64,000 nucleotides of DNA. Origin: Ruminococcus sp. XPD3002 (GTDB taxonomy: Bacteria > Bacillota > Clostridia > Oscillospirales > Ruminococcaceae). This document shows, one piece after another, positions 1-7,101 of the stretch. The notes beneath the pieces are model-generated. The model worked only from the letters and a program-made list of their open reading frames with translations. It did no database searches and was not told the DNA's origin. The DNA lies in the NCBI GenBank assembly GCA_900119535.1, contig FPJT01000003.1, positions 1 to 64,000 of the forward strand. The letters run 5' to 3'. A program made the position numbers and the translations under genes. Position 1 is the first letter of the stretch. Each line of letters opens with the position of its first letter.

Positions 1-103
1 TTGTTGAAGTACTTGTACTTGTTGTAGCCTCTGTACTTGTTGAAGTACTTGTACTTGTTGTAGCCTCAGTACTTGTTGAAGTACTTGTGCTTGTTGTAGC
101 CTC
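1..103 (-). repeat. 36-bp tandem repeat coding a Thr/Ser stalk
   Basis: Units at 68-103 and 32-67 plus a partial unit at 1-31. Each codes the 12-residue block EATTSTSTSTST on the minus strand, with only third-position changes. The array continues beyond the window. It looks like an extended, probably glycosylated spacer and is prone to copy-number change. Confidence 0.85.
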
Positions 104-2116
104 TGTAGTTGTAGATGTAGTAGTTGTAGAAGCTGTTGTAGCAGCCTCAGTGGTTGCAGTTGTTACAACAGGTGCATCACCGGGAGCGTTTGTAATTTCA
201 ACTTCGCCCTCTTCACCGCTTATGCCGTTGCCACTGTAAGTAGCAGTGTAACCGGGAACAGGTGACTCAACTACATAATATTTATACTCGTTGCCGTCTG
301 CATCCTGCTTAGGAAGAACATCCCATCTGTAAGTCCACTCGCCTGAACCATCAAGGATAACATCTGCACCCATCTGCTGTGTGCTTACCTTAACGATATC
401 AGGATCGTTAGCTTCCATCTGAACGATGTAATTTACTTCAGGGACATTGATCGTAACTTCTTCACCTGATTCAGAATCAGTATAAGTCATACTTACAACC
501 TTACCCTTATTGGATGTAATCGAGAAAAGCGTATCTGATGTTCCGCCATCCCACACATATCCAACATTCTTTTTAAATGAATAAGTATTATCGCCGTCAG
601 GAACAGTAACTCTGATTGAGCCTGTGTCCTCATCAATGGAAGTAGCCTTAATAGTACCAGGAGGGTTTGGAATTGATATTGAACCATCATCACCGATAAT
701 AGCAGAATATGACATGTCAGATCTTTCAAAAGTAAACTTAGCCGCCGGATTATCATTATTCAAAGCTTCATTAACTGCTTCAAGATATTTCTCCCTGATC
801 TGCCGTTTAGCATCTTCACGTGCCTGTTTCTCCTGAGCAATACGCTCAACTTCTCCCTCTGCAGGTACCTCACTCTTCTCAGGCATAGGCTTAGCTTTAG
901 CAACGATCTCATTGATATCTGTTGTGTTAGCTGTTGACTTAACTCTGTATAATGTTACATCGATAACATCATTAGAGTGATCAACTGTATCGCCGTCTGT
1001 CCAAGTCTTCTTAGCCTTTACAGCAATATTCTTTGTGTAAGAATTGTAAGGATAGAAGTGAGTTTCGGATCCTTTATCATAGAATGAATCACAAATGAAG
1101 TTACCTTCACCGTTACCGCTCCAAAGTTCTGCATGTGCTTTAGGAGCAACTATATGGCCTGATAAGAAAGCTGTAGATACATTTTGTGCATCAGGTATAT
1201 TCCATACCAAATTCATTCCGACATCGATGTTTGACTCAAGTGTTGCACTGTAACCATTTCGATCAATATCATGGAAGAATGTGGAATCCTTACCCCCGTC
1301 ATTAAACGTAATACTAACCTGTGTTTCAGGATCAGGAAGTTCACGTCCTTCATGAGGCTCGCTGGGTATCATACCAAAATAAAAGTTAACTTCATCCATA
1401 TCAGGAATAGTAATTGAATACCCTCTTGTAGCTATCTCTTCAGGAGTACCAGTAAATTTGATCTGATTGATTTCTTTAAAAATATCAGCAGGAATGATAA
1501 CTTCTTTAGGAGTAGTAGCGCCCAACTCTATTGCGGGTCTTCCACCCGGATGAGTAATATCATCTCTGGTCACTACCCAAGCTGTCGGAGATTCTTTCTT
1601 GTCCTTTGACCACTGTTCGATTTTCTGGAATGCTTTGTTGAAATCAATATAATCGCCCTTGATCTTCTGGCCTTCATCTATCGAAGCATCACCTACAGAC
1701 GTATTGTAGTAGAACTGTACGTTTTCGTAATTCTCTGCAAAGTCGCCGTTAATAAACTGATCGTTATGCTCGAAACTGAGTCCGGCTGAAGGATCAACGT
1801 TCTTTATGTAGCTCGAAGTTGTACCGGCCTTGCTGAAAGGACCAATCTTACCAGTTCCGCCGACTGCAACCGCGCCTATGGTGTCATTCATCTGTGTAGC
1901 GTCACCGCGGGTGAAGATCTGGAAGTTGGACAAGAGGTCTTCAACTTCATATGAGCCATTGTATTTGGGAGACGGCAATTCAGCAGGCGGGCCATCGCCT
2001 TCCGCACCTGAAACCGTGCTCGAAAATACGCTTGTTAAGACGAGAGCCGCAGAAGCGATTCCGCTGAGCCACCGCCTACCTATCGGTTTCCCGACAGGAT
2101 TTAGCAATTTCTTCAT
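1..2116 (-). CDS. Secreted choice-of-anchor/Cna-B type surface protein, C-terminus cut by window edge
   Basis: Open frame of 705 codons without a stop, running off the window start. The ATG at 2116 follows AGGAGG (2125-2130). Residues 1-40 form a signal peptide (RRW, then a hydrophobic stretch ending near VSGAEG). Residues about 55-350 resemble the choice-of-anchor A domain of Gram-positive surface proteins (FQIFTRGD, then GAVAVGG). A charged stretch follows, then a Cna-B/SpaA-like beta domain near residues 590-640 (WDVLPK, YYVVESPVPGYTA). From about residue 648 the protein is a Thr/Ser stalk. The cell-wall anchor or dockerin, if any, lies outside the window. Likely role: adhesin or pilin-like surface protein; the ligand cannot be told. 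The signal peptide and domain order are visible; family names are from memory. Confidence 0.8.
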   Translation of the reverse strand, partial: MKKLLNPVGKPIGRRWLSGIASAALVLTSVFSSTVSGAEGDGPPAELPSPKYNGSYEVEDLLSNFQIFTRGDATQMNDTIGAVAVGGTGKIGPFSKAGTTSSYIKNVDPSAGLSFEHNDQFINGDFAENYENVQFYYNTSVGDASIDEGQKIKGDYIDFNKAFQKIEQWSKDKKESPTAWVVTRDDITHPGGRPAIELGATTPKEVIIPADIFKEINQIKFTGTPEEIATRGYSITIPDMDEVNFYFGMIPSEPHEGRELPDPETQVSITFNDGGKDSTFFHDIDRNGYSATLESNIDVGMNLVWNIPDAQNVSTAFLSGHIVAPKAHAELWSGNGEGNFICDSFYDKGSETHFYPYNSYTKNIAVKAKKTWTDGDTVDHSNDVIDVTLYRVKSTANTTDINEIVAKAKPMPEKSEVPAEGEVERIAQEKQAREDAKRQIREKYLEAVNEALNNDNPAAKFTFERSDMSYSAIIGDDGSISIPNPPGTIKATSIDEDTGSIRVTVPDGDNTYSFKKNVGYVWDGGTSDTLFSITSNKGKVVSMTYTDSESGEEVTINVPEVNYIVQMEANDPDIVKVSTQQMGADVILDGSGEWTYRWDVLPKQDADGNEYKYYVVESPVPGYTATYSGNGISGEEGEVEITNAPGDAPVVTTATTEAATTASTTTTSTTTEATTSTSTSTSTEATTSTSTSTSTEATTSTSTST

Positions 2117-2770
2117 GGTTCAATCCTCCTTGAAATGTTTTTTTCTGTCTCTCTTGGTTTGTTGACGTATGGTTTCCGGATCAAAACGGGAATTACTTGT
2201 CCGTAACTCTATAGCCCCGCAGTTGTCCTTTATACCTATATTATATCACTAAATTCATGTAAAATAAATAGTTTGTTGCAATTTTTTTAAGTGAAAAACG
2301 ATTTTTGTTGAAATGCATTAAATTTGTCGGAAATATTTGTTGAATTACATCAGTTTTACAGCATTTTACACAGAATTATATACCTTTGGTATATTTTAAA
2401 AATAAAAATACAACGCTAAAGTTTAATCTTTATCAGTACACTAACGCATTATTATACGCTTTATCGGAAATATATCTCTCAACCGTTATCAATTAATATA
2501 ACTTTTTCAATATTGAGACAATAAAATATCACAAACTATCCTATCTGTTCTAAAAATTATCGGTTTAAATAAAAATTTGAAAAAACATTTATATAAAATA
2601 ATACTATTGCAATAAAGAACTTATTGTGATAGAATGATTATAGACATTATGCATCAGCTTTCAGAGCTGAAGTGACTTCGAAAAAATCATCCCTATTAAA
2701 ATAGTATAAACCCGGATTAATATTTCCTATACTATTATAATAGTATAAATTTCAAATGGAGGTTTTAAAT
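2117..2770. other. AT-rich intergenic region between divergent genes
   Basis: About 650 bases with no credible gene. It holds a minus-strand -10 candidate (TATAAT, 2245-2240) for the surface protein, a 6-bp-stem hairpin near 2653-2669 (TCAGCT/AGCTGA) and the palindrome at 2728-2747. I could not identify a riboswitch. Confidence 0.5.
2728..2747. promoter_or_regulatory. Perfect 20-bp palindrome overlapping a -10 hexamer
   Basis: TATACTATTATAATAGTATA is its own reverse complement. It contains TATAAT at 2736-2741 and ends 11 bases before the ribosome site of the DUF4236 gene. A related half-site (ATAGTATAAA) lies just upstream at 2701-2710. This arrangement fits an operator over the promoter, but the regulator is unknown. 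Confidence 0.5.
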
Positions 2771-2980
2771 ATGGGATTACATTTCAGAAAAAGTATCAAG
2801 CTCGGAAAATTCCTGAAGATCAACGCAAACAAAACAGGTCCGAGTGTAACGATCGGCGGAAAGAAACTCAAACTGACACTCAACAAGAAAAAAGTCACCG
2901 CAAGTCTTCCCGGAACAGGTATTTCATATGATGCTAAACTCGACGATTTGAAAAACGGAGGGAAAAAGCCAAAAAAATAA
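2771..2980 (+). CDS. DUF4236 domain protein
   Basis: 69-residue protein. The ATG at 2771 is preferred to the in-frame ATG at 2756 because GGAGG (2759-2763) sits in between. The sequence starts MGLHFRKSIKLGKF and contains SVTIGGKK and LPGTGISYD, the pattern of the DUF4236 family (usual start MGFRFRKSIKIGP, later IPGTGISY). It has no signal peptide or membrane segment and is very Lys-rich. The family's function is unknown. It is a single-gene unit followed by a strong terminator and preceded by a palindromic operator candidate. Confidence 0.8.
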   Translation: MGLHFRKSIKLGKFLKINANKTGPSVTIGGKKLKLTLNKKKVTASLPGTGISYDAKLDDLKNGGKKPKK

Positions 2981-2984
2981 TCCC

Positions 2985-3016
2985 AGAAAAGACCGATAAT
3001 TCGGTCTTTTCTTTGC
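2985..3016 (+). terminator. Rho-independent terminator after DUF4236 gene
   Basis: Perfect 12-bp stem AGAAAAGACCGA / TCGGTCTTTTCT with a TAAT loop, followed by TTG. The run of U is inside the stem arm. Confidence 0.8.
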
Positions 3017-3269
3017 CATAAGTACACTGACCAGAAATTGCGGTTGTTTGTCATTCGTTCATTTATTTCAGCAAATCTTGAATTCTTGACATTTTTCACG
3101 CTTAAACCCCGCACGCATTTTATTTCAATTTTCAAATTATTACAGCGTGAAAACAATTCCACAATCTCAACATTTTCTGTTAGTCTGAGTGCCGTAACGG
3201 TGTTTAGGCATTTGTGACATACAAGAAGCAAACAGTTTTATTTGTGACGTATAAACGCCTCTAATTATT

Positions 3270-3293
3270 ACGAAATGTTGAACAACTTTTCGT
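3270..3293. promoter_or_regulatory. Inverted repeat upstream of wall hydrolase
   Basis: ACGAAATGTTG - AA - CAACTTTTCGT: 11-base arms with one mismatch and a 2-base centre. Operator-like; the regulator is not identifiable. Confidence 0.4.
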
Positions 3294-3299
3294 TACGAT

Positions 3300-3316
3300 T
3301 GTTACAGGTTTGTAAT
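3300..3316 (+). promoter_or_regulatory. WalR (YycF)-like binding site
   Basis: TGTTAC-AGGTT-TGTAAT matches the known WalR pattern TGTWAH-N5-TGTWAH at all positions. It lies about 145 bases upstream of the -35 of a peptidoglycan-hydrolase gene, the usual kind of WalR target. Confidence 0.4.
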
Positions 3317-3460
3317 TATTGGTTGTTTTTTAATTTGAAAAGTTCATCTTTCGTCAATTTAATGTTAATAATTCCTTAACTATTTTTACGTTACTTTTCA
3401 CAAGTTATGGGAATTTGTTGAAAACTTTTTGGTTGTAAAATGGAAAAGTTTTGAAAAGTG

Positions 3461-3489
3461 TTGCCATATCCGAGCAAATGTGGTATTAT
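3461..3489 (+). promoter_or_regulatory. Promoter of wall-hydrolase gene
   Basis: TTGCCA (3461-3466), 17-base spacer, TATTAT (3484-3489). Confidence 0.6.
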
Positions 3490-3545
3490 AGTCACATCCC
3501 GAAAAAGGGGTAAATACGAATGCTTTTCGAGGAAAGGATGAGTTG

Positions 3546-4490
3546 ATGAGAAAAGCTAAAACTGCAGCCATGATCTTTGGAAGTGTTACAACATGCATCT
3601 TCGGCAGCTTCTTCGCTGTTTATGCTAAAGCACCTATTGTCAGCAATGCTGACCCAGAGAGCAGCGTCGAGGTCTATGAAGTTAATAACGAAGAACTCGC
3701 AAACTCCGCTGCATTTACTTCGATCAGAACAACAGCCGTAACCAAATCAAGCAAAGTAACTACCACTACTAAGGCGACTAATAAAAAGGCAGGCTATTCC
3801 TATAGCGCCTATTCTACTTCAAACAAAGTTACTTATTCCGCTCCTGTTGAAACTACTATGGCTGTAACAGAGGCGGTAAATGTTCCTACAGATTGGTCCA
3901 CTGTCACAACAGTTGCTTATGAAACTGTTCCGGTAGTGACCGCAACTCAGGCAGATATCCAGGAAACCGTTCCGGAACGTGTTGTTTCCTATGATGAGCC
4001 TGTTTATTCAGAAGACAATTCAGCTTATACTGAAATTGTTTATGCAGAACCTGTTGCAGATACTCCTGTTGAAACACCTGTACAGGCAGAAACTCCTGCA
4101 CCTGTTGTTGAGGAGCCTGTTCAGAACAATGCAGCAGAAGCCGCTTCGACTAATTCACTCCCTATCTCAGACAGTGAGTACATAATGCTCTGCAATGCAG
4201 TTGCACACGAAGCCGGTTCTTATTGGATAGATGAGTACCAGAAGGCTTATGTTGTTGAAGTTATCATGAACCGTGTCAACAGTTCACTTTATCCAAACAG
4301 CATCGAAGGCGTGCTTACACAGCCTTACCAGTTCAGCGGTTCTTCCAGCTACGTTTATTCCGGAACATTTACAGGTCAGGTGACCGAAAGTGTTAAGAAC
4401 GCTGTAAACCTTTACTTTAATGAACCCTCGTCTTTCACTCAGGGATACTTAAGCTTCTACGGTGACGGACGCAATAACCACTTCTCATGA
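3546..4490 (+). CDS. Secreted SleB-like cell wall hydrolase with long Thr/Pro/Val linker
   Basis: 314 residues from the ATG at 3546, preceded by AAAGGA. Residues 1-30 are a signal peptide (Lys-containing start, then AAMIFGSVTTCIFGSFFAVYA). Residues about 45-205 are a low-complexity Thr/Ser, then Val/Glu/Pro linker. Residues about 207-314 match the Hydrolase_2 (SleB) domain: LCNAVAHEAGSY with the presumed catalytic Glu, VIMNRVNSSLYP, and QPYQFSG. It probably cleaves peptidoglycan outside the membrane during growth or division. No spore genes are nearby, so the spore-cortex role of SleB should not be assumed. The protein stops at NNHFS with no C-terminal repeat. Confidence 0.82.
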   Translation: MRKAKTAAMIFGSVTTCIFGSFFAVYAKAPIVSNADPESSVEVYEVNNEELANSAAFTSIRTTAVTKSSKVTTTTKATNKKAGYSYSAYSTSNKVTYSAPVETTMAVTEAVNVPTDWSTVTTVAYETVPVVTATQADIQETVPERVVSYDEPVYSEDNSAYTEIVYAEPVADTPVETPVQAETPAPVVEEPVQNNAAEAASTNSLPISDSEYIMLCNAVAHEAGSYWIDEYQKAYVVEVIMNRVNSSLYPNSIEGVLTQPYQFSGSSSYVYSGTFTGQVTESVKNAVNLYFNEPSSFTQGYLSFYGDGRNNHFS

Positions 4491-4521
4491 TTCGGGTATT
4501 CGGGTAATATGTACAAGCGAT

Positions 4522-4548
4522 AATGACTCCGCAAGGAGTCATTTTTAT
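4522..4548 (+). terminator. Terminator of wall-hydrolase gene
   Basis: AATGACTCC / GGAGTCATT stem with a GCAA loop, followed by TTTATTT. Confidence 0.85.
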
Positions 4549-4558
4549 TTATTAAAAC

Positions 4559-4584
4559 AGGCGTACAGATCTTTCTGTACGCCT
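4559..4584 (-). terminator. Terminator of the sensor-kinase operon
   Basis: AGGCGTACAG / CTGTACGCCT 10-bp stem with a 6-base loop, followed on the minus strand by TGTTTTAATAAA. The kinase stop codon lies inside the stem. Confidence 0.7.
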
Positions 4585-5569
4585 AAATTATTGTCTTATA
4601 GAATCTGATATCGAACAAAGCTCCGTGTGAAGCTGTATTTTTTGCCTGTATACTGCCATTCTGCGAAACGATAACCTTCCTCGAGTACGCAAGACCTATG
4701 CCGAACCCAGACTTTTCTCGTTCACCGTTTCGGTAAAAGCGCTCAAAAACATGCGGAATTTCTTCCTCAGTGAAGCCACATCCTGTATCGGAGATCTCTA
4801 TTCCCGAATATATAGCATTATCATAGCAGTATACTTTTATTGTCCCGCCCGCATCTGTATGTTCTATGCTGTTTTTCAACAGGTTTCCTATAGCCTCGGA
4901 AGTCTGCCTGATATCACAATCAATATACGGCTCCCCTTCCGTTTCCGTAATTAGCTCAACTCCCTTTACTTCTGCGGAGATCATGAAACGTTCAACTGTG
5001 TTTCTTACAAGTTCACTGCTGCTGATATGCTCCTTGTTGAACGTCACTGCACCTGCTTCAAGACGTGACAGGCTCAGCAGTGTTTCTATGAGCCATTTCA
5101 TGTGATCGTTGAGCTGTCCTATCTCATTTATGTACTGTCTTCGTTCGCTGTTCCCTAATTGCGGATCATGCAGCATATCTACAAGCAGCATCATGGACGT
5201 CAAAGGGGTACGAAGCTGATGTGAGATATCTTCCATCGACTCTTTCAGAAGCATATTAGTTTCGCTTATCTTCGCATTCTGTTCACGCAGTTTAATGGTC
5301 ATTTTATTGATCTCTGTTTCAAGAAGACTCAGCTCGCTTTCGCTGTAATCCGATATCCTGAAGCGCTCTGCATCCATGAGTATACTGTCTATCTCTTTGC
5401 ACATTTCAAGTACGCATTTTTTCCTCAGTAACATTTCAACAGCGTGTATCCCGAGTATCACGAGTGAAGCAACAATAAGCACAACTGCACATGGAACGCT
5501 GATATACATGCATATTCCGGCTCCGACGATTATCGGTATAAAATACACTGCAAAAGGCAATCTGCTCAT
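4583..5569 (-). CDS. Membrane sensor histidine kinase, short-loop intramembrane type
   Basis: 328 residues. Two membrane helices (about 5-25 and 27-47) are joined by only a few residues, so there is almost no outside sensor domain. This layout is typical of intramembrane-sensing kinases that work with ABC transporters. The phosphoacceptor box is EDISHQLRTPLTS with His117. The HATPase has an N box (GNLLKNSIEH), DTGCGF and GFGIGLAYS. It overlaps the regulator gene by 4 bases (ATGA). A divergent ABC transporter starts about 160 bases upstream of the operon, so it probably senses the transporter's substrate or flux. Substrate unknown. Confidence 0.85.
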   Translation of the reverse strand: MSRLPFAVYFIPIIVGAGICMYISVPCAVVLIVASLVILGIHAVEMLLRKKCVLEMCKEIDSILMDAERFRISDYSESELSLLETEINKMTIKLREQNAKISETNMLLKESMEDISHQLRTPLTSMMLLVDMLHDPQLGNSERRQYINEIGQLNDHMKWLIETLLSLSRLEAGAVTFNKEHISSSELVRNTVERFMISAEVKGVELITETEGEPYIDCDIRQTSEAIGNLLKNSIEHTDAGGTIKVYCYDNAIYSGIEISDTGCGFTEEEIPHVFERFYRNGEREKSGFGIGLAYSRKVIVSQNGSIQAKNTASHGALFDIRFYKTII

Positions 5570-6243
5570 CTGTCCACCGCCTTGTAGCCCAATCCGCGGA
5601 CTGTAATGATTATTTTCGGGTGCTGGGGATCATCCTCAACCTTTTCACGCAATCGCTTCATATATACGTTCAGTGTATTGTCCGACACAAACTCCCCCGA
5701 ATAGGACCAGAGTTCATCAGCTATCCTGTCCCTTGACATGAGTTTCTCCTTGTTGGACATAAGAATAAGCAACAATCTGTACTCCAGCGCTGAAAGATAC
5801 AGGTCCTGTCCGTTTTTGGATGCCATGCCTCTTGTCTGGTCGAGAACCACGTTGCCGCATCTGTACACTGTTTCAGTTTTATTGTACTTTCTCATGGCGT
5901 TTTTGATACGAGCAAGCAGCTCACGAGGTCTGAAAGGCTTGCTTATATAGTCATCTGCTCCAAGATTGAAGCCTGCTACCGTACAGGATTCGTCTGACGA
6001 AGCAGTAAGAAATATAACCGGAATGTTCATTTCTTCCTTGATATATGAGCAGACTGAGAAGCCATTTCCGTCCTTAAGTGATAGGTCGAGCAAAACGCAG
6101 TCAAAATTGCCGTTTTTCAAAGCTTCTTTTGCGTCGCACTCTCCACACGCCGAAGCAGTCTGATAGCCCTCAGAAGCTAAAAACTTGGTCAAATTTCGCA
6201 TTAGGTCTTCGTCATCCTCCACGATGAGTATCAAAGGCATCAT
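5566..6243 (-). CDS. OmpR-family response regulator
   Basis: 225 residues (start 6243 or 6240, after AGGAGGGG). The receiver domain has acidic residues D10/D11, phosphoacceptor D53 (LLDLSL) and SKPF near residue 105. The C-terminal winged helix (about 130-225) has the typical ending TVRGLGYKAV. It is the first gene of the two-gene operon with the kinase. It likely controls its own operon and the divergent ABC transporter. Confidence 0.9.
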   Translation of the reverse strand: MMPLILIVEDDEDLMRNLTKFLASEGYQTASACGECDAKEALKNGNFDCVLLDLSLKDGNGFSVCSYIKEEMNIPVIFLTASSDESCTVAGFNLGADDYISKPFRPRELLARIKNAMRKYNKTETVYRCGNVVLDQTRGMASKNGQDLYLSALEYRLLLILMSNKEKLMSRDRIADELWSYSGEFVSDNTLNVYMKRLREKVEDDPQHPKIIITVRGLGYKAVDR

Positions 6244-6267
6244 TATCCCCTCCTTTTCTCTGCTTTG

Positions 6268-6296
6268 ATTATAGCATATTTTTGCACCTCTTTCAA
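6268..6296 (-). promoter_or_regulatory. Promoter of two-component operon
   Basis: On the minus strand TTGAAA (6296-6291), 17-base spacer, TATAAT (6273-6268). Confidence 0.7.
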
Positions 6297-6313
6297 GGCT
6301 GTTCTCAACGAAA

Positions 6314-6340
6314 GTGACATAATTGTAATTTAAAAGTCAC
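6314..6340. promoter_or_regulatory. Inverted repeat GTGAC/GTCAC in the divergent promoter region
   Basis: GTGAC (6314-6318) and GTCAC (6336-6340) lie between the divergent promoters, just upstream of TATAAT (6362-6367) of the transporter operon. A candidate response-regulator site; short and unproven. Confidence 0.3.
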
Positions 6341-6401
6341 ACAAATGTTATTCTCATATGTTATAATATGATCATAAAATAACTTCTACGGAGGTAATAA
6401 A

Positions 6402-7088
6402 ATGGAACTGTTAAAAATCGAAAACCTTTGTAAAACATACGGCAAAGGCGAAAATGAAGTTAAAGCACTTGATAATGTATCATTTACTGTCCCAAAAGGA
6501 CAGATGACCGCTGTAATCGGTCCAAGCGGTTCGGGTAAGTCAACATTACTTCACGTTATCGGCGGTGTAGAACGTCCCACTTCTGGTAAGGTATTTCTCG
6601 ACGGGCAGGATGTATACGCTCAGAATAACAAAAATCTTGCTATATTCCGCCGCAGACAGGTCGGACTCATATACCAGTTCTACAACCTTATACCCGTCCT
6701 CAGCGCAGAGGAGAATATTACACTTCCGTCTGTTATGGACGGCAGAAAGCCTGACCAGGAACGTCTTGAACAGCTCCTGAAACTGCTTTCCATAGAAGAA
6801 AGACGGCATCATCTTCCATCCCAGCTATCAGGCGGTCAGCAGCAGCGTGTATCGATAGGACGCGCTTTGTTCACTTCTCCCCAGATAATTCTCGCGGACG
6901 AACCAACAGGTAATCTTGACAGCAAGAATTCTGCCGAAATAATTTCTCTGCTGCGTCAGTCCAACCGTGAATTCGACCAGACTATACTTATCATCACACA
7001 CGACGAGAATATTGCCCTCCAGTGCGACCGTATAATCACCATATCAGACGGTAAGATCGTGCGTGATGTGACCACAGGTATCAAGTAA
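6402..7088 (+). CDS. ABC transporter ATP-binding protein (MacB/LolD-like)
   Basis: 228 residues; ATG at 6402 after GGAGG. Walker A GPSGSGKS (about 40-47), Q-loop YQFYNLIP, signature LSGGQQQR, Walker B IILADEPTG with its Glu, and H-loop ITHD are all intact. Length and motifs fit the family that energises FtsX-fold permeases. The permease gene follows after 13 bases. The pair is likely an antimicrobial-peptide or envelope-stress exporter controlled by the divergent two-component system. Confidence 0.9.
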   Translation: MELLKIENLCKTYGKGENEVKALDNVSFTVPKGQMTAVIGPSGSGKSTLLHVIGGVERPTSGKVFLDGQDVYAQNNKNLAIFRRRQVGLIYQFYNLIPVLSAEENITLPSVMDGRKPDQERLEQLLKLLSIEERRHHLPSQLSGGQQQRVSIGRALFTSPQIILADEPTGNLDSKNSAEIISLLRQSNREFDQTILIITHDENIALQCDRIITISDGKIVRDVTTGIK

Positions 7089-7101
7089 GGAGGGATATAC
7101 A

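Larger units (their letters stand above)
3017..3545. other. Long leader region of the wall-hydrolase gene
   Basis: About 530 bases without a gene. It contains a near-direct repeat ATTTGTGAC(A/G)TA at about 3210 and 3239, an 11-bp inverted repeat at 3270-3293, a WalR-like box at 3300-3316 and the promoter at 3461-3489. Confidence 0.5.

Noticed and set aside
2150..2245. c-di-GMP riboswitch in the surface-protein leader
   Set aside because: Only a short GCGGGGCTATAGAG stretch is reminiscent; the conserved core of the riboswitch is missing.
4491..4523. Read-through extension of the wall hydrolase (FGYSGNMYKR)
   Set aside because: The TGA is followed by a short frame leading into the terminator; no evidence for recoding.
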